DNA from: Gallionellaceae bacterium
GTDB taxonomy: Bacteria > Pseudomonadota > Gammaproteobacteria > Burkholderiales > Thiobacillaceae
Direction of reading: 5' to 3'
DNA: 64,000 bases
NCBI GenBank assembly: GCA_028714875.1
Contig: JAQTLN010000007.1
Coordinates: 38,022-102,021, forward strand
The position numbers and the translations under genes were made by a program. Under the pieces are notes generated by a model. That model was given only the letters and a program-made list of their open reading frames with translations, was not told where the DNA came from and made no database searches. This document shows, one piece after another, positions 1 to 10,124 of the stretch; the stretch's first letter is position 1; each line of letters starts with the position of its first letter.

Positions 1-48
1 ATCGTCGTTGGTCGCAGGCAAGATGCCTGCGCTACATAGGCGGCTGGT
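1..48. repeat. REP-type palindrome, partial (family A)
   Basis: Short GC-rich inverted repeat (gcaggcaagatgcctgc) ending in gctacat, the same end as the paired family A repeats elsewhere in the window. It lies just downstream of cobT and no gene is visible in it. Confidence 0.5.
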
Positions 49-1203
49 TCAGCCATGCCGGGTTCCCGCGCTCACCCCCGCTTCCGCGAACGTCGCCATG
101 CCGCCATGCAGTTCGCAAGCCAGGCGCAGCAACGGCAGCGCCGTCGCCGCGCCGCTGCCTTCGCCCAGACGCATCTCCAAACGCAGCAGCGGATGAGCAT
201 CAAGGGCGGCGAGCAAGCGGGCATGGCCGGGTTCCGCCGAGGCGTGGGCGAACAACAACCAGTCGCGCACGCCGGCATTCATCCGGCAGGCCGCCAGGGC
301 GGCGGCAGTGGTGATAAAACCATCCACCAGCACCGGCAAACCCTGCTGCGCGCAGGCGATGTAAGCGCCCGCCAGCGCCGCGATCTCGAAACCGCCGAGG
401 CAGCGCAGCGCGGCATGGGCGAGGTCTACAGTCCCCCCCTTTGCCAAAGGGGGGCTAGGGGGGATTTCAAGCGTCGCCTCGGTGCTACCCGAATAAATCC
501 CCCCCGGCCCCCCTTTGGCAAAGGGGGGGGCGAACCCGTGCAACTCCAATCCTCGGTCGATCACCGCCGCCTTGTGGCTCACCCCGCCGGCGTCCAGCCC
601 GGTGCCCGGCCCCGCCAGTTCAATTCCCGGCAGGCCCAGCAGCGCGCAGGCCAGGGCCGCCGCTGACGTGGTGTTGCCGATGCCCATCTCACCGCCGATG
701 AACAGGTCACTGCCGAAGGTGATCGAGCGCTTCACCGTGGCGCGGCCCAGGTTCAGGCAATGCACCAGTTGCGCCTCGCTCATGGCCGGGCCTAGCGTGA
801 AGTTGGCGCTGCCGTCGCCGGCCTTGGCCCAGAGCACGCCGGGCATTTGCGCGGGCGCCAGGGTGCCGGCGTCCACCACTTCGAGACGGGCGCCGGCCGC
901 GCGCGCCAACACGGATATCGCCGCGCCGCCGTTGACGAAGTTAGCCAGCATCTGTTGCGTCACCGCCTGCGGGAACGCCGACACGCCTTCCGCCACCACG
1001 CCGTGGTCACCCGCGAATATCGTGATCCAGGGATGGTCTATGCGCGGTTTTACTCGGTATTGCATGGCCGCCAGTTCCACCGCCAGCTGTTCCAGGCGGC
1101 CCAGGCTGCCGGGCGGCTTGGTCAGGTTGTCCTGGCGCAGGCGGGCGACCGCGCGGGCCGATTCATCGAGGGGTTTGACGGGTTGTTGCCACCAGAGGGT
1201 CAT
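49..1203 (-). CDS. cobT: Nicotinate-nucleotide--dimethylbenzimidazole phosphoribosyltransferase CobT, with in-frame repeat insert
   Basis: Transfers the phosphoribosyl group of nicotinate mononucleotide to 5,6-dimethylbenzimidazole, giving alpha-ribazole phosphate for the lower ligand of cobalamin; a cytoplasmic enzyme. Family segments visible are [10 protein letters not shown] (29-38), [11 protein letters not shown] (63-73), [12 protein letters not shown] (171-182) and [12 protein letters not shown] (269-280). At 384 residues it is about 30 longer than the usual 350. The excess matches residues 224-258, which are encoded by a palindromic G/C-rich repeat (428-535) read in frame and are rich in Gly, Pro and Lys. 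It is the last gene of the cobQ-snf2-cobU-cobT run, 27 nt after cobU. Whether the insert is tolerated as a surface loop is inference. Confidence 0.93.
   Translation of the reverse strand: MTLWWQQPVKPLDESARAVARLRQDNLTKPPGSLGRLEQLAVELAAMQYRVKPRIDHPWITIFAGDHGVVAEGVSAFPQAVTQQMLANFVNGGAAISVLARAAGARLEVVDAGTLAPAQMPGVLWAKAGDGSANFTLGPAMSEAQLVHCLNLGRATVKRSITFGSDLFIGGEMGIGNTTSAAALACALLGLPGIELAGPGTGLDAGGVSHKAAVIDRGLELHGFAPPFAKGGPGGIYSGSTEATLEIPPSPPLAKGGTVDLAHAALRCLGGFEIAALAGAYIACAQQGLPVLVDGFITTAAALAACRMNAGVRDWLLFAHASAEPGHARLLAALDAHPLLRLEMRLGEGSGAATALPLLRLACELHGGMATFAEAGVSAGTRHG
428..535. repeat. Paired G/C-run palindrome (family C) inside cobT
   Basis: Two inverted arms, each a run of C, a ctttgccaaag-like core and a run of G, separated by about 40 bp. 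The same two-arm layout recurs at 12697-12797 and 17099-17204, with single arms near 58.6-59.1 kb and at 59.82 kb. It lies wholly inside cobT without breaking the frame. Confidence 0.8.
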
Positions 1204-1221
1204 GGTCGAGATTCCAGTTCG

Positions 1222-1275
1222 ATTTGTAGGTCAGATTGGCGCGCAGCGACTACCTGACGCCGCAACGCCAGGTTG
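1222..1275. repeat. REP-type repeat (family B) overlapping the cobU 3' end
   Basis: Begins gtaggtcag and contains gcgcagcgactacctgac, as in the repeats at 31514, 59858 and 63874. It supplies the cobU stop codon and the last dozen or so codons, and fills the cobU-cobT gap. Confidence 0.65.
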
Positions 1276-1875
1276 CGCTGCAACGTTTGGGGATTTCATC
1301 ACCAGCGGCAGCCCAGCGGCGACAAAGGTCACGGTATCGGCCAGGCGGGCGATGTCCTGGTTCAGCCAGCCGGCTTCATCCACGAAGCGGCGGTTGAGTT
1401 CGCCCAGCGGAATCACGCCGAGGCCGATTTCGTTGGAGACCAACAGAATCTCGCCCGCCAGTGTCGGCAAGGTGGCGAGCAGGTCGGCGCGTTCCCGCGC
1501 GAACACCGCCTCGCCGGCTTCCAGCAGATTCATCAGCCACAGGGTCAGGCAATCCACCAGCACGCATTGGCCCGTGCCGGTTTCAAGTTTCAGCGCCTCG
1601 GCAAGGTGGATGGGTTCTTCCACGGTGCGCCAGTGAGCAGCTCTTTCTTCCTGGTGGCGGGCGATGCGCGCCGCCATCTCGGCATCACGCGCCTCGCCGG
1701 TGGCGATGACCGTCACCGCCAGGCCGCCACGTTCAGCCAGTTCCTGCGCGTGGCGGCTTTTTCCCGAACGGGCACCGCCGAGGATCAGGGTGAGCTGTAG
1801 CGCCGGCGTCCCGCCGGCTTCGTTCTTCTGATCAGGCCTTGGATGCCGGCGAGACGCTGGCGCTACTGGTCTCAT
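1231..1875 (-). CDS. cobU: Adenosylcobinamide kinase / guanylyltransferase CobU, repeat-extended at both ends
   Basis: Bifunctional enzyme that phosphorylates adenosylcobinamide and transfers GMP to it, activating the nucleotide loop for joining with alpha-ribazole. The P-loop GGARSGKS lies at residues 33-40, further in than usual. The first roughly 27 residues are encoded by a family A repeat (1796-1868) and the C-terminal tail by a family B repeat. The ATG at 1875 overlaps the stop of the Snf2 gene as ATGA, so translational coupling is likely. It is the only ATG in frame upstream of the P-loop, since the repeat displaced the normal start. The core continues with ATGEARDAEMAARIARHQ and ends VAAGLPLVMK, as expected for the family. 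A non-ATG start inside the repeat junction cannot be excluded. Confidence 0.9.
   Translation of the reverse strand: MRPVAPASRRHPRPDQKNEAGGTPALQLTLILGGARSGKSRHAQELAERGGLAVTVIATGEARDAEMAARIARHQEERAAHWRTVEEPIHLAEALKLETGTGQCVLVDCLTLWLMNLLEAGEAVFARERADLLATLPTLAGEILLVSNEIGLGVIPLGELNRRFVDEAGWLNQDIARLADTVTFVAAGLPLVMKSPNVAAQPGVAASGSRCAPI
1796..1868. repeat. Paired REP (family A) at the cobU start
   Basis: Two inverted arms of the form gtagcgccggcgtcccgcc and its complement around a ttcttctgatcag centre. The repeat sits directly after the cobU ATG and is translated as the N-terminal extension. Similar copies occur at 11617, 15893, 27248 and 36675. Confidence 0.8.
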
Positions 1876-4800
1876 TTCGCCGGCAGCGGCGCGAGCAAGG
1901 CGCGGAGGTCTTCCTCGCCGAACTTGCTCATCGCCGCCGCGTCCTCGGACAACACGCCTTCCGCCAGGGCGGCTTTCTTTTCCTGAAGGGCGACGATGCG
2001 CTCCTCGATGCTGCCCGCCGCCACCAGTTTGTAGACGAACACGGTGTTCTTCTGGCCGATGCGGTGGGCGCGGTCGGTGGCCTGGTTTTCCGCCGCCGGG
2101 TTCCACCAGGGGTCGAAGTGGATGACGGTGTCCGCCGTGGTCAGGTTGAGGCCGACGCCGCCGGCTTTCAGGCTGATCAGGAACACCGGCACGTCGCCGT
2201 CCTGGAAGCGGCCGACGACTTCCTCGCGGTTGGTCGTGTCGCCGGTGAGGCTGACGTGGGCGATGCCGGCGCGGTCCAGTTCCTCGCCGATCAGGGCGAG
2301 CATGGTGGTGAACTGGGAGAACACCAGGACCCGCCGCCCTTCCTCCACCAGTTCCGGCAGCATGTCCATCAGCAGTTCCAGCTTGGCGCGCTCCTTGACC
2401 TTGGCCGCCGCCTGGATGGTTTTCAGCAGGCGCGGGTCGCAACAGACCTGCCTGAGCTTGAGCAGGGCATCGAGAATGACGATCTGGCTGCGGTTGAAGC
2501 CTTTGCTGGCGATTTCCTCTTGCACCCGTGCGTCCATCGCCGCGCGCACCGTTTCGTACAGGTCGCGCTGGCCGCCTTGCAGTTCCACGTCGCGCACGAT
2601 GATGGTTTTCGCCGGCAGTTCTTTCGCCACGTCCTCCTTCTTGCGGCGCAGGATGAAGGGGGCGATGCGGCGCGCCAGCAGGTCGCGGCGCAACTGGTCG
2701 CCGCGCTTTTCGATGGGCGTGCGCCAGGTGGCGGTGAACTGTTTGCTGTCGCCGAGAAAGCCGGGCAGGAGGAAATCGAACTGCGCCCACAACTCGCCCA
2801 AATGGTTTTCCAGCGGCGTGCCGGTCAGGCAGAGGCGGTGCCGCGCCTGCAACCGGCGCACCACGCCGGCGGCGCGGGCCTTGGCGTTCTTCACCGTCTG
2901 CGCCTCGTCCAGAATCAGGAAGGCGTAGCCGTGGCGCGCCAGTTCCTCCTCGTCGCGCCAGAGCAGCGGGTAGGTGGTGAGGCAGACATCGTGTCGCGGA
3001 ATCAGCGGGAAGGCGTCCGCGCGCGCCGGGCCGTGCAGGCTCAACACGCGCAGGTCGGGCGCGCAACGCGCGGCTTCGCGCTTCCAGTTGAAGATCAGGG
3101 AGGTAGGCAGCACCACCAGGGCCGGCTGGTCGAGGCGGCCGGCCCGCTTCTCGGCCAGCAGGTGGGCCAGGGTCTGCGCGGTCTTGCCCAGGCCCATGTC
3201 GTCGGCCAGGATGCCGGCCAGATTCTGTTCGCGCAGGAATTGCAGCCAGGCCAGGCCTTCCCGTTGGTAGGGGCGCAGGTCCAGGTTGAAGCCTTCCGGC
3301 ACCGCCACGGTTTTGATGCCTTGCGCCTGCTTCAGGCGCCGCGCCATTTGGAAAATCTCATCCTCGCCCTTGAATTGCCAACGGGTTTTGTCGGCGAGGA
3401 AATCCAGGCGTGGCGCGTCCAGGGCGGAAACCCGCAGTTCCCCGTCAGCCGGCAGCGCGTCGAACAGGTCGATCAGTGTACTGGCCAGGGGCTTGATCCG
3501 CTCCGCTGTCACCCGCACCCGGTCGCCCGTCGCGGTGTGCAGAATCACCGCTTCGTCGTTCTTGATGCGTTTCAGCTTGGCCGCGTCCAGCCAGCGCGGC
3601 TCGCGCTGGAACAGGTTGGACAACAGCGGCGCCAGGGCCAGGCGCCGGCCTTCGACCAGGATGCCCAGGTCCAGCTTGAACCAGCCGTTGCCTGCTTCGT
3701 CGAGTTCCGCGTCCCAACTTTCCGCTTCCAGGATGTGATGGCGGAAATCGCGCGGATATTCCAGCAGCCAGCCGGCGGCGGCCAGGCGTGGCGCAATGTC
3801 GCTGAAGAAACGCTCCCAGACGGCCTCGCTCTCCAGGCCCAGCTTGCCGGTCGGTGTTGCGCTGGCGTAACTGAATGCGCGGACGGGCACCGGGGCGAAG
3901 CCGAGTTGGCGCAGTTCTTCCTGCCGCGCGGCTTCCGCCGCCATGTCTCGGTTGATGCGGGCGGCCTGGCCATCGGCCAGGGTGACGTATTGCTTGCCGT
4001 CGCCAGGCGTGGTTTCCACGCCCTGATCGCCGTAACGGAAGGCGAGACTGGCGTAATCGTAGAGGTGGGGCCGGTAATCCTGGCAGGGGGGATAGCCGCG
4101 ATGCGCGGTCCAGTTGCTGAAGGCGCCGCTGGCCAGTTTCAGCACCGGTATTGGCGGGCCTTCGAGCACGGCGAGGGGGGCGCCTGCCGCCGGTCGCGGC
4201 AGATCCGGCGCCGCCTCGGCCAGCAGTTCCGCCACCACCGGCAGGTCGCCCCGGCCCAGCGGGGGCAGGTCCAGCAGCCGGCTCAACAGGGCGGTGTGGT
4301 CGCCGCAATCCAGCGGCCCGGCCTCGCCGCCGGCGCTGTCCAGGTACCAGAGCGGATCGGTGGGCAGCAGATGGGCGGCGGGCGGATCGGCTTGCAGCGT
4401 GGCGAGGGTATGGCCCACTTGATCGAGGCGCCAGTCGAGGCGGCCGGGGCGCGCCTCGCCCGGCCGCAGGGGCAGGCAATGCCAGTCGGAAGGCGAGTAA
4501 TTGCGCCCCAGACTCTCCACCACCCAGGCGCGGCCGCTGGCCGTGATCGCCGACAGAATCGCGGCCCCAGTGGCGCCTTCCAGAGTATGGCCGTAGCTGT
4601 AGCGGTGCTTGCCGCTCAAACGGTGCAACTGGCGCAGGATGTCGTGGTCTTCATGCGCCACGAACAGTGGCGGCTCGATCAGGGCGCGCTCGATGTTGTC
4701 CCAGCCTTTGCCGGCGGGCTTGCCCTCGCTGACGCGCCCCTTGAACAGCACCAGCCGCGTTTCGCCTTCCAGAACGGGCGGCAGGATGAAGTAATGCAGG

Positions 4801-5216
4801 GCGTCTTTTGACTTGCCCGCCTTGCGCGCGGTGGCGGTGGTCGGGTGCAGCGCCGCGCGGGTTTCCTCGGCCCAGGCGAGGATCGTCTTGCTCGGCCGCG
4901 CCGGGGTCGTGTCGGGCTGGCCTATCTCGCCGCGCCGGGACAGCGCAGCCACCAGCACCGCCACGCAGTGCTTGCAGGCATGTCCCACCGGGCAGGTGCA
5001 ATTGGCGTCGATCAGAGAGCGGCCGGTGAGTTGGAAAAACGTGATATGCACCTGATAAGGCTGACGCATCGTGCCCTGTACCCGGGCGGTGATTTCCGCT
5101 TCTTGGATGGCGAGATCGCGCACCCTGGGGCCGTAGGTCTGCGCCTTGCGTAGGGTGTGTGGGTCGAACCAGCGGGCGATGTCGGTCGGGCCGTAGCTTT
5201 GCGTGGGAGAGGTCAT
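1872..5216 (-). CDS. SWIM zinc-finger Snf2-family DEAD/H helicase
   Basis: Large Snf2/Rad54-type ATPase of 1114 residues, predicted to act on DNA or nucleoprotein. An N-terminal SWIM zinc finger shows [12 protein letters not shown] (residues 73-84). The C-terminal half carries the Snf2 motor: Walker [18 protein letters not shown] box [23 protein letters not shown], then [20 protein letters not shown] and TDRAHRIGQ. The start at 5216 was chosen because its ATG overlaps the cobQ stop (ATGA); upstream in-frame sequence is a shadow of cobQ. Its own stop overlaps the cobU start in the same way. It is therefore embedded between two cobalamin genes although no link between a Snf2 motor and B12 is known to me. 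The enzyme class is clear; its target is unknown. Confidence 0.9.
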   Translation of the reverse strand: MTSPTQSYGPTDIARWFDPHTLRKAQTYGPRVRDLAIQEAEITARVQGTMRQPYQVHITFFQLTGRSLIDANCTCPVGHACKHCVAVLVAALSRRGEIGQPDTTPARPSKTILAWAEETRAALHPTTATARKAGKSKDALHYFILPPVLEGETRLVLFKGRVSEGKPAGKGWDNIERALIEPPLFVAHEDHDILRQLHRLSGKHRYSYGHTLEGATGAAILSAITASGRAWVVESLGRNYSPSDWHCLPLRPGEARPGRLDWRLDQVGHTLATLQADPPAAHLLPTDPLWYLDSAGGEAGPLDCGDHTALLSRLLDLPPLGRGDLPVVAELLAEAAPDLPRPAAGAPLAVLEGPPIPVLKLASGAFSNWTAHRGYPPCQDYRPHLYDYASLAFRYGDQGVETTPGDGKQYVTLADGQAARINRDMAAEAARQEELRQLGFAPVPVRAFSYASATPTGKLGLESEAVWERFFSDIAPRLAAAGWLLEYPRDFRHHILEAESWDAELDEAGNGWFKLDLGILVEGRRLALAPLLSNLFQREPRWLDAAKLKRIKNDEAVILHTATGDRVRVTAERIKPLASTLIDLFDALPADGELRVSALDAPRLDFLADKTRWQFKGEDEIFQMARRLKQAQGIKTVAVPEGFNLDLRPYQREGLAWLQFLREQNLAGILADDMGLGKTAQTLAHLLAEKRAGRLDQPALVVLPTSLIFNWKREAARCAPDLRVLSLHGPARADAFPLIPRHDVCLTTYPLLWRDEEELARHGYAFLILDEAQTVKNAKARAAGVVRRLQARHRLCLTGTPLENHLGELWAQFDFLLPGFLGDSKQFTATWRTPIEKRGDQLRRDLLARRIAPFILRRKKEDVAKELPAKTIIVRDVELQGGQRDLYETVRAAMDARVQEEIASKGFNRSQIVILDALLKLRQVCCDPRLLKTIQAAAKVKERAKLELLMDMLPELVEEGRRVLVFSQFTTMLALIGEELDRAGIAHVSLTGDTTNREEVVGRFQDGDVPVFLISLKAGGVGLNLTTADTVIHFDPWWNPAAENQATDRAHRIGQKNTVFVYKLVAAGSIEERIVALQEKKAALAEGVLSEDAAAMSKFGEEDLRALLAPLPAK

Positions 5217-6805
5217 GACAAAAGGTGAAGCAGCGCCTGGGTGTCCAGATGATATTCGACCGCATCGGCCAGACGGTCGATGGCGGCCTCGCGCAGGGCG
5301 TGGATGTCGGGTGCCTTGGCCTCGCGCAAACCTGCCCAGGCCAGCAGCGCGTCGGCGGCGGCGGAGTTGTCGAACAGGCCATGCAGATAGGTGCCGGCAA
5401 CCTGGCCATCTTCCGCGAGGGCGCCATCGACGCGGCCATCGAGCCAGGCCAGCGGCCGTTGCAGCGCCGCGCCAGTGCTGACGCCGGCATGGATTTCGTA
5501 GCCGGAAACGGGGGCGTCGTCGAACGTCAGCCGTCCCGTCACATTGCGCAACTGCTTTTCCGCCGCCAGGGTGGTCTCCATCTCCAGCCAGCCGAAGCCG
5601 GTGCTGGAACCAGGGTCGCCCTCGATGCCGATCGGGTCGTGGATCGCCCGCCCCAACATCTGAAAGCCGCCGCATATCCCCAGCAGCTTGCCGCCGTAAC
5701 GCAGATGCTTTTGCAGGTGCTCGGTCCAGCCGCGCTCGCGCAGGAATGCGAGGTCGTCGCGCACCGACTTGGAACCGGGCAGGATGATCAGGTCAGCGGG
5801 TGGTGGCGCCTCATCAATGCCGATAAACCGGAAGTCCACCCCCGGATGCAGGCGCAGCGCATCGAAGTCGGTGTGGTTGGAAATGCGCGGCAGGACCGGG
5901 ACGACAACGCGCAATCTCCCCTCTCCCGCCGGGAGAGGGGCCGAGGGTGAGGGAGCGGCGGTTACCTCTCCGGCAACGCTTGATCCGGGGGCCGGCGTTT
6001 TTTCCTCTCCCCGGCCCTCCCCCGGAGGGGGAGGGAGACAAGCCGGCAACGCATCCTCCGCTTCCAGATGCAGTCCATGCAGATATGGCAACACCCCCAG
6101 CACCGGCTTGCCGGTTTCCCGTTCCAGCCAATCCAGCCCGCTTTGCAGCAAGGCGATGTCGCCGCGAAAGCGGTTGATGACGAAGCCCTTGACCCGCGCC
6201 CGTTCCGTTTCTGACAGCAGCGCCAGGGTGCCGACGATATGGGCGAAGACACCGCCCCGGTCGATGTCGGCGATCAGAATCACCGGGCAATCCACCGCCT
6301 CCGCGAAACCCATGTTGGCGATGTCGCCCTCACGCAGATTGATTTCCGCCGGGCTGCCGGCGCCCTCGACGATGACCGCCTCGTACTGCCGCGCGAGGCG
6401 CGCGTAGGACTCCAATACCGCCGCCCGCGCCACCTGCTTGTAGAGCGGATGGCCGACAGGCCGATCCGCCGTTTCCTCCGCGTCGTCGAAATAACCCGCC
6501 GCTTCCATATTGCCGAGCGCCCGCCCCTGGATGATGACCTGGCAGCCGGTGTCGGAATTGGGCTTCAGCAGCACCGGGTTCATGTCGCTATGTGGCGCCA
6601 AGCCGCACGCCTGCGCCTGCACCGCCTGGGCGCGGCCGATCTCACCATCGTCAGCGGTTACCGCGCTGTTCAGCGCCATGTTCTGCGGTTTGAACGGCGC
6701 CACCCACGCGCCGCGCCGTTTCAGCCAGCGGCACAGCGCCGTCACCAACGCGCTCTTGCCGGCATCCGAGGTGCAGCCCTGGACCATCAGGGTTCGGGCG
6801 GTCAT
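5213..6805 (-). CDS. cobQ: Cobyric acid synthase CobQ (glutamine-hydrolysing), with repeat-encoded insert
   Basis: Amidates adenosylcobyrinic acid a,c-diamide at four carboxylates, using glutamine and ATP, to give adenosylcobyric acid. The N-terminal P-loop-like [15 protein letters not shown] (10-24) is followed by [13 protein letters not shown] and [13 protein letters not shown]. The C-terminal glutamine amidotransferase domain has the nucleophile motif [15 protein letters not shown] and the histidine motif TYLHGLFDN. At 530 residues it is longer than the usual 480-490. Residues about 255-297, at the junction of the two domains, are encoded by a palindromic repeat (5912-6042) and are rich in Pro, Gly and Glu. 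It starts 10 nt after vapC and overlaps the Snf2 gene by ATGA. Confidence 0.94.
   Translation of the reverse strand: MTARTLMVQGCTSDAGKSALVTALCRWLKRRGAWVAPFKPQNMALNSAVTADDGEIGRAQAVQAQACGLAPHSDMNPVLLKPNSDTGCQVIIQGRALGNMEAAGYFDDAEETADRPVGHPLYKQVARAAVLESYARLARQYEAVIVEGAGSPAEINLREGDIANMGFAEAVDCPVILIADIDRGGVFAHIVGTLALLSETERARVKGFVINRFRGDIALLQSGLDWLERETGKPVLGVLPYLHGLHLEAEDALPACLPPPPGEGRGEEKTPAPGSSVAGEVTAAPSPSAPLPAGEGRLRVVVPVLPRISNHTDFDALRLHPGVDFRFIGIDEAPPPADLIILPGSKSVRDDLAFLRERGWTEHLQKHLRYGGKLLGICGGFQMLGRAIHDPIGIEGDPGSSTGFGWLEMETTLAAEKQLRNVTGRLTFDDAPVSGYEIHAGVSTGAALQRPLAWLDGRVDGALAEDGQVAGTYLHGLFDNSAAADALLAWAGLREAKAPDIHALREAAIDRLADAVEYHLDTQALLHLLS
5912..6042. repeat. Paired palindrome (family D) inside cobQ
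   Basis: Inverted arms of the type ccctctcccgccgggagagggg with gagggtgaggg flanks, separated by about 55 bp. Related copies lie at 15565-15606 and 19268-19441. It is read through in frame by cobQ. Confidence 0.75.
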
Positions 6806-6815
6806 GCCAGGCGCC

Positions 6816-7232
6816 TCATGCCGGCGGAATGACCCAGTTTTCCACCTGTAACCCTGGGTAAACCTTGAAATCGGCTTCGTTGTTGGTAATCAGCGTGGCA
6901 TTCAGGCTGACGGCGTGGGCGGCGATAAGGCGGTCGAGCGCATCGCGGCGACGGTCGCGGACCGCGGCGGCGAGTACCCCGTAGCGCTCCGCCGCGCCCA
7001 GGTCGAAGGGCAGCGCGGGCACCTGGGTCAGCAAGCGGCGCAACGACTGCTCCGCTGCCAGGCGGTCTGGATCGTGCGTCGAGTAGCGTTCGATGCCGTG
7101 GCGCAACTCCGCATAGGTGACGATGGAGATCGCCAGATCGCCCAGGGGCGTCTGGCGGAACCGTTCGATCAGGTGCGGCGGATGTACCTCCATCAGGTGT
7201 ATGCAAATATTGGTATCGAGCAGGTAGCGCAT
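6816..7232 (-). CDS. vapC: VapC-type PIN-domain toxin
   Basis: Predicted ribonuclease toxin of 138 residues. The acidic PIN residues are in place: LLDTN with D6, [19 protein letters not shown] and ITNNEADF. It starts 3 nt after the antitoxin stop at 7236, a standard vapBC layout. It ends 10 nt before cobQ, so the module is transcriptionally inside the cobalamin gene run. Confidence 0.9.
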   Translation of the reverse strand: MRYLLDTNICIHLMEVHPPHLIERFRQTPLGDLAISIVTYAELRHGIERYSTHDPDRLAAEQSLRRLLTQVPALPFDLGAAERYGVLAAAVRDRRRDALDRLIAAHAVSLNATLITNNEADFKVYPGLQVENWVIPPA

Positions 7233-7235
7233 CGC

Positions 7236-7499
7236 TTATTCCGCCTTCTCGGCCTGCCCGAATCCACTCCAGTCGCGCTCTTTCTGTTCGTGGAATTCGC
7301 GCCCCTCCGCCATGAAACCTTTGGGGAAGGAAGAAAAAATTTCCATCAGATCCGCCAGCGTCTCTTTCTTCACTGGACGCACCACCAGGGTGTTGCCCAC
7401 CTGTTCGATCTCGATTTCCTGGCCCGCCTCGACGATGGCGAGTTCCTTGGGAATGCGCACGGCCAGCGAATTGCCGCTCTTGAATACACGGGTCAGCAT
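7236..7499 (-). CDS. vapB: VapB-type AbrB-fold antitoxin
   Basis: Antitoxin of 87 residues that should bind its own operator and neutralise the PIN toxin. The N-terminal SpoVT-AbrB swapped-hairpin domain is clear (VFKSGNSLAVRIPKEL, residues 5-20). The acidic C-terminus (residues about 50-87) would wrap the toxin. The ATG at 7499 is chosen over longer in-frame starts because ggag lies about 6 nt upstream and the AbrB domain starts at residue 1-5. Confidence 0.9.
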   Translation of the reverse strand: MLTRVFKSGNSLAVRIPKELAIVEAGQEIEIEQVGNTLVVRPVKKETLADLMEIFSSFPKGFMAEGREFHEQKERDWSGFGQAEKAE

Positions 7500-7644
7500 G
7501 ACGGTCTCCAGGGGTTGTGTATATACGGGATATACATGGTCGAAATGGCCGTGGTCAAGGGTAACGTGCGCCAGTGCGCCATCCAGCCGTTCGTTGAGTG
7601 GTATGTCGTATTTCACCGCCGCCCGGCGCGGCCGGCTACCACAT

Positions 7645-8526
7645 TCAAGCAAGCAGGTTCTCCCGCAGGTAATTGAAGATGTCGTTCCAGCCCAGCCCAA
7701 GCCGGCTGAACCACCACCAGGCGGAAGCACCGAGGCCGATGCTGGCCAGCCACAGCAGCAGACTGTTACGTACCAGCGCCAGCGCGCGTTCGATGTCCGC
7801 CGCTTCGGGTGCGCTGTCGCTACCTAGCGGCGGGCGCTCTACCCATTCGTCCTGAACGCGCGCGCGGCCACCGAGGCGGATGTCCAGGGCCCCGGCGCCG
7901 GCGGCCAGTAGTGGCCCGGCGTTGGGGTCGTGCCAGGTGGGCGCTTGTTCGCGCCAGCAGTCCAGCGCCCGCCGGGTGTGTCCAAGCAATGCATAAGTGA
8001 GCGCGGCGAGGCGTGCCGGAAGGGTGCCTAGCATGTCGTCCAGTTGCGCCGCCGCCCAGCCGAATTCGTGGTGGCGCGCGTCTTTGTGGCCCCACCGGGC
8101 GTTCAGGATGTGAGCGAGGCGAGAGAGGATGGCGCCGGGCGCGCCGGCGACGAGAAACCAGAACAGGACGCCGAAGACGCCGCCGTTCAGCAGCACGCTT
8201 TCGCAGGTGGCAATGGTGTGTTCCGGGCTGTCCACCGCGTCGGGGACGGGGTCACGCGGCGCTCCCCCGCCGAGGGTGAAATACAAGGCCCAGAAGGAAA
8301 ATCCTGTGCCCCAGCCTTGCGGAAGTTCCGCCAATTCGGTGGCCAGCAAGACCGGCGGCAGCACCAGAGCGGCGACGACGAACACGCCGCGCCAGCGATC
8401 CCGCGCATAAAACCGCTGTTCCAGCCACGTCGCCAGCCGCCGGAAGCCGGCCAGCGGATGCCAACGGCGCGGTTCGCCCAACAGCCAATCGAGGGTGACG
8501 GCGAGCGTCATCAACAGCGCGGTCAT
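7645..8526 (-). CDS. cbiB: Adenosylcobinamide-phosphate synthase CbiB/CobD
   Basis: Integral membrane enzyme that attaches aminopropanol phosphate to adenosylcobyric acid. The N-terminal LDWLLGEPRRWHPLAGF matches the family's L-D-x-L-x-G-E/D-P-x-x-x-H-P signature. The middle segment TCESVLLNGGVFGVLFWF and the DDMLGTLPARLAALTYAL segment also fit. Several hydrophobic spans are visible, including one near the C-terminus (SIGLGASAWWWF). The length of 293 residues is normal. It is divergent from btuF across 74 bp and precedes the vapBC-cobQ run, matching pathway order. Confidence 0.9.
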   Translation of the reverse strand: MTALLMTLAVTLDWLLGEPRRWHPLAGFRRLATWLEQRFYARDRWRGVFVVAALVLPPVLLATELAELPQGWGTGFSFWALYFTLGGGAPRDPVPDAVDSPEHTIATCESVLLNGGVFGVLFWFLVAGAPGAILSRLAHILNARWGHKDARHHEFGWAAAQLDDMLGTLPARLAALTYALLGHTRRALDCWREQAPTWHDPNAGPLLAAGAGALDIRLGGRARVQDEWVERPPLGSDSAPEAADIERALALVRNSLLLWLASIGLGASAWWWFSRLGLGWNDIFNYLRENLLA

Positions 8527-8600
8527 CGTTTGCCGCCCACGCCATGCCGCCGGGCGCGCTTCACATAGAATCCCGCCTCCACATTCACACCGGATAAGGC

Positions 8601-9479
8601 ATGACCTTCCTTCAAGCGCTTACGCTTGCCGCTCTGCTGTTCAGTGCCACGGCGCATGCCGAAGTGGTGGTACGCGACGACACCGGCGTGACCGTGCGTC
8701 TGCCGACTCCGGCCCGGCGCATCGTCAGCCTGGCGCCGCATGCCACGGAACTCCTGTTCGCCGCCGGGGCGGGCGGGCGTCTGGTCGGCGCGGTGGAGTA
8801 CAGCGACTACCCGGAGGCGGCGCAGCGGGTGCCCAGGGTGGGCGGGTATTCGAACCCCGATCTGGAGCGCATCGTCGCGCTCAAGCCGGACTTGGTGCTG
8901 GTCTGGCAGAGCGGGAATGCCGCCGCCACCGTGAACCGGCTGCAAGCCCTGGGCCTGACCGTGTACCAGAGCCAACCCGACCGGCTGGAGGACATTCCGG
9001 CGAGCATCGAGAAACTGGGTCGCCTGGCTGGCTCCGGGGCCGTGGCCGGGCGGGCGGCGGCGGACTTCCGGCAACGCCTGGTGGCCCTGCACAAACAGTA
9101 TTCGCCGCGCCCGACCGTGGCGATGTTCTATCAGGCCTGGCACCAGCCGCTGCTGACCGTGGGCGGCAGCCAGATCATCAGCGATGTGATTCGTCTCTGC
9201 GGCGGCGAGAATATCTTCGCCGGCCTCGCCGCCAAGGCGCCGTCCGTCAGCGTGGAAGCGGTGCTGGCGGCCGACCCGGAGGCCATCGTCGCCAGCGGGA
9301 TGGGCCACGACACGCCCATCGGCCTGGACGACTGGCGCAAATGGACACGCATGAAAGCGGTGGCGCGCGACAATCTGTTCCCGATCTCCGCCGACCTCAT
9401 GCAGCGCCCCACCCCGCGCCTGCTCGACGGCGCCGAACAGTTGTGTCGGCATCTGGAAACGGCGCGGGGAAGGCGGTAA
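8601..9479 (+). CDS. btuF: Periplasmic cobalamin-binding protein BtuF
   Basis: Substrate-binding protein of the B12 ABC importer. A signal peptide (MTFLQALTLAALLFSATAHA) precedes the mature class III binding-protein fold. RRIVSLAPHATELLFAAGAG, YPEAAQRVPRVGGYSNPDLE and LKPDLVLVW are typical BtuF segments. The length is 292 residues. It is the only plus-strand gene of the locus and has no riboswitch-like leader, while its partners btuC and btuD lie 1.4-4 kb away on the other strand. Confidence 0.93.
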   Translation: MTFLQALTLAALLFSATAHAEVVVRDDTGVTVRLPTPARRIVSLAPHATELLFAAGAGGRLVGAVEYSDYPEAAQRVPRVGGYSNPDLERIVALKPDLVLVWQSGNAAATVNRLQALGLTVYQSQPDRLEDIPASIEKLGRLAGSGAVAGRAAADFRQRLVALHKQYSPRPTVAMFYQAWHQPLLTVGGSQIISDVIRLCGGENIFAGLAAKAPSVSVEAVLAADPEAIVASGMGHDTPIGLDDWRKWTRMKAVARDNLFPISADLMQRPTPRLLDGAEQLCRHLETARGRR

Positions 9480-9490
9480 GGCATCAAGAT

Positions 9491-9796
9491 TCAACGGTCC
9501 ACCCAATCATCGGCCGCATGGGCATCCCGCGCGTGGTGAAGTATCCGTGCAACGGTAATGCCGGCCTCGTCAGCGAAATAAAACAGGATGTAGCGCGTGC
9601 TTGTGGGCCAACTCCGCAGGTTATCCGCAAGTTCCGGCCGCTTGCGCCCCATCGCGGGGTGATCGAGCAGCAAGCGCGCTTCGCGGTCTATCGTCTCGAC
9701 GATCCGGTCAGCCGCCTCTGGGTTGTCCGTCGCAACATGCAGCCAGGCTTCGAGAAGGTCGTTTTCAGCGCTATCGGCATAGCGCAACGTTGTCAT
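9491..9796 (-). CDS. parE: ParE/RelE-type toxin
   Basis: Small basic protein of about 101 residues with the ParE-family layout: YADSAENDLLEAWLHVA, a middle GRKRPEL, then STRYILFYFADEAGITVARILHHARD. ParE toxins poison gyrase and RelE toxins cleave mRNA; the sequence alone leaves which open, with ParE favoured. The ATG at 9796 shares its A with the upstream antitoxin stop (TGATG). Confidence 0.88.
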   Translation of the reverse strand: MTTLRYADSAENDLLEAWLHVATDNPEAADRIVETIDREARLLLDHPAMGRKRPELADNLRSWPTSTRYILFYFADEAGITVARILHHARDAHAADDWVDR

Positions 9797-10071
9797 CAAC
9801 TCGCCCGCCCTCTGCTGGCCAGTGTCGCGCGGCCACGTTGCTTGATCGCTTCAATGTCGATTTCCCGGGTCTTTCCCGCCTTGATGTCGGCGATACCCTG
9901 ATCGATATCCGCCTTGAGGGCCACTAGCGATGCCGCGCGCATCTCCTGGTAAGCCTCGAACAAGCGCAGTGCTTCGCGTATGACCTCGCTGGCGGAGCCA
10001 TAAAGCCCGGATTCGACGTGACGGCGTACCCGGTTTTCGAGTTCTGGCGGCAGGGAAACATTGAGGGACAT
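9796..10071 (-). CDS. parD: ParD-type ribbon-helix-helix antitoxin
   Basis: Antitoxin of 91 residues. The N-terminal ribbon-helix-helix (MSLNVSLPPELENRVRRHV, then SASEVIREALRLFE) would bind DNA and the tail would bind ParE. The start at 10071 has ggag six bases upstream. Two other in-frame ATGs (10083 and 10104) would add 4 or 11 residues and are less likely. It is coupled to parE. Confidence 0.88.
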   Translation of the reverse strand: MSLNVSLPPELENRVRRHVESGLYGSASEVIREALRLFEAYQEMRAASLVALKADIDQGIADIKAGKTREIDIEAIKQRGRATLASRGRAS

Positions 10072-10124
10072 GCTGGACTCCATGTTGATGTCAGACTTTG
10101 CCATTGTAGGTGCATCACCCGGAT

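Noticed and set aside
1839..4811. A 990-codon open frame on the plus strand
   Set aside because: It is opposite the Snf2 helicase gene, which has clear motifs. High GC leaves long open frames on the other strand.
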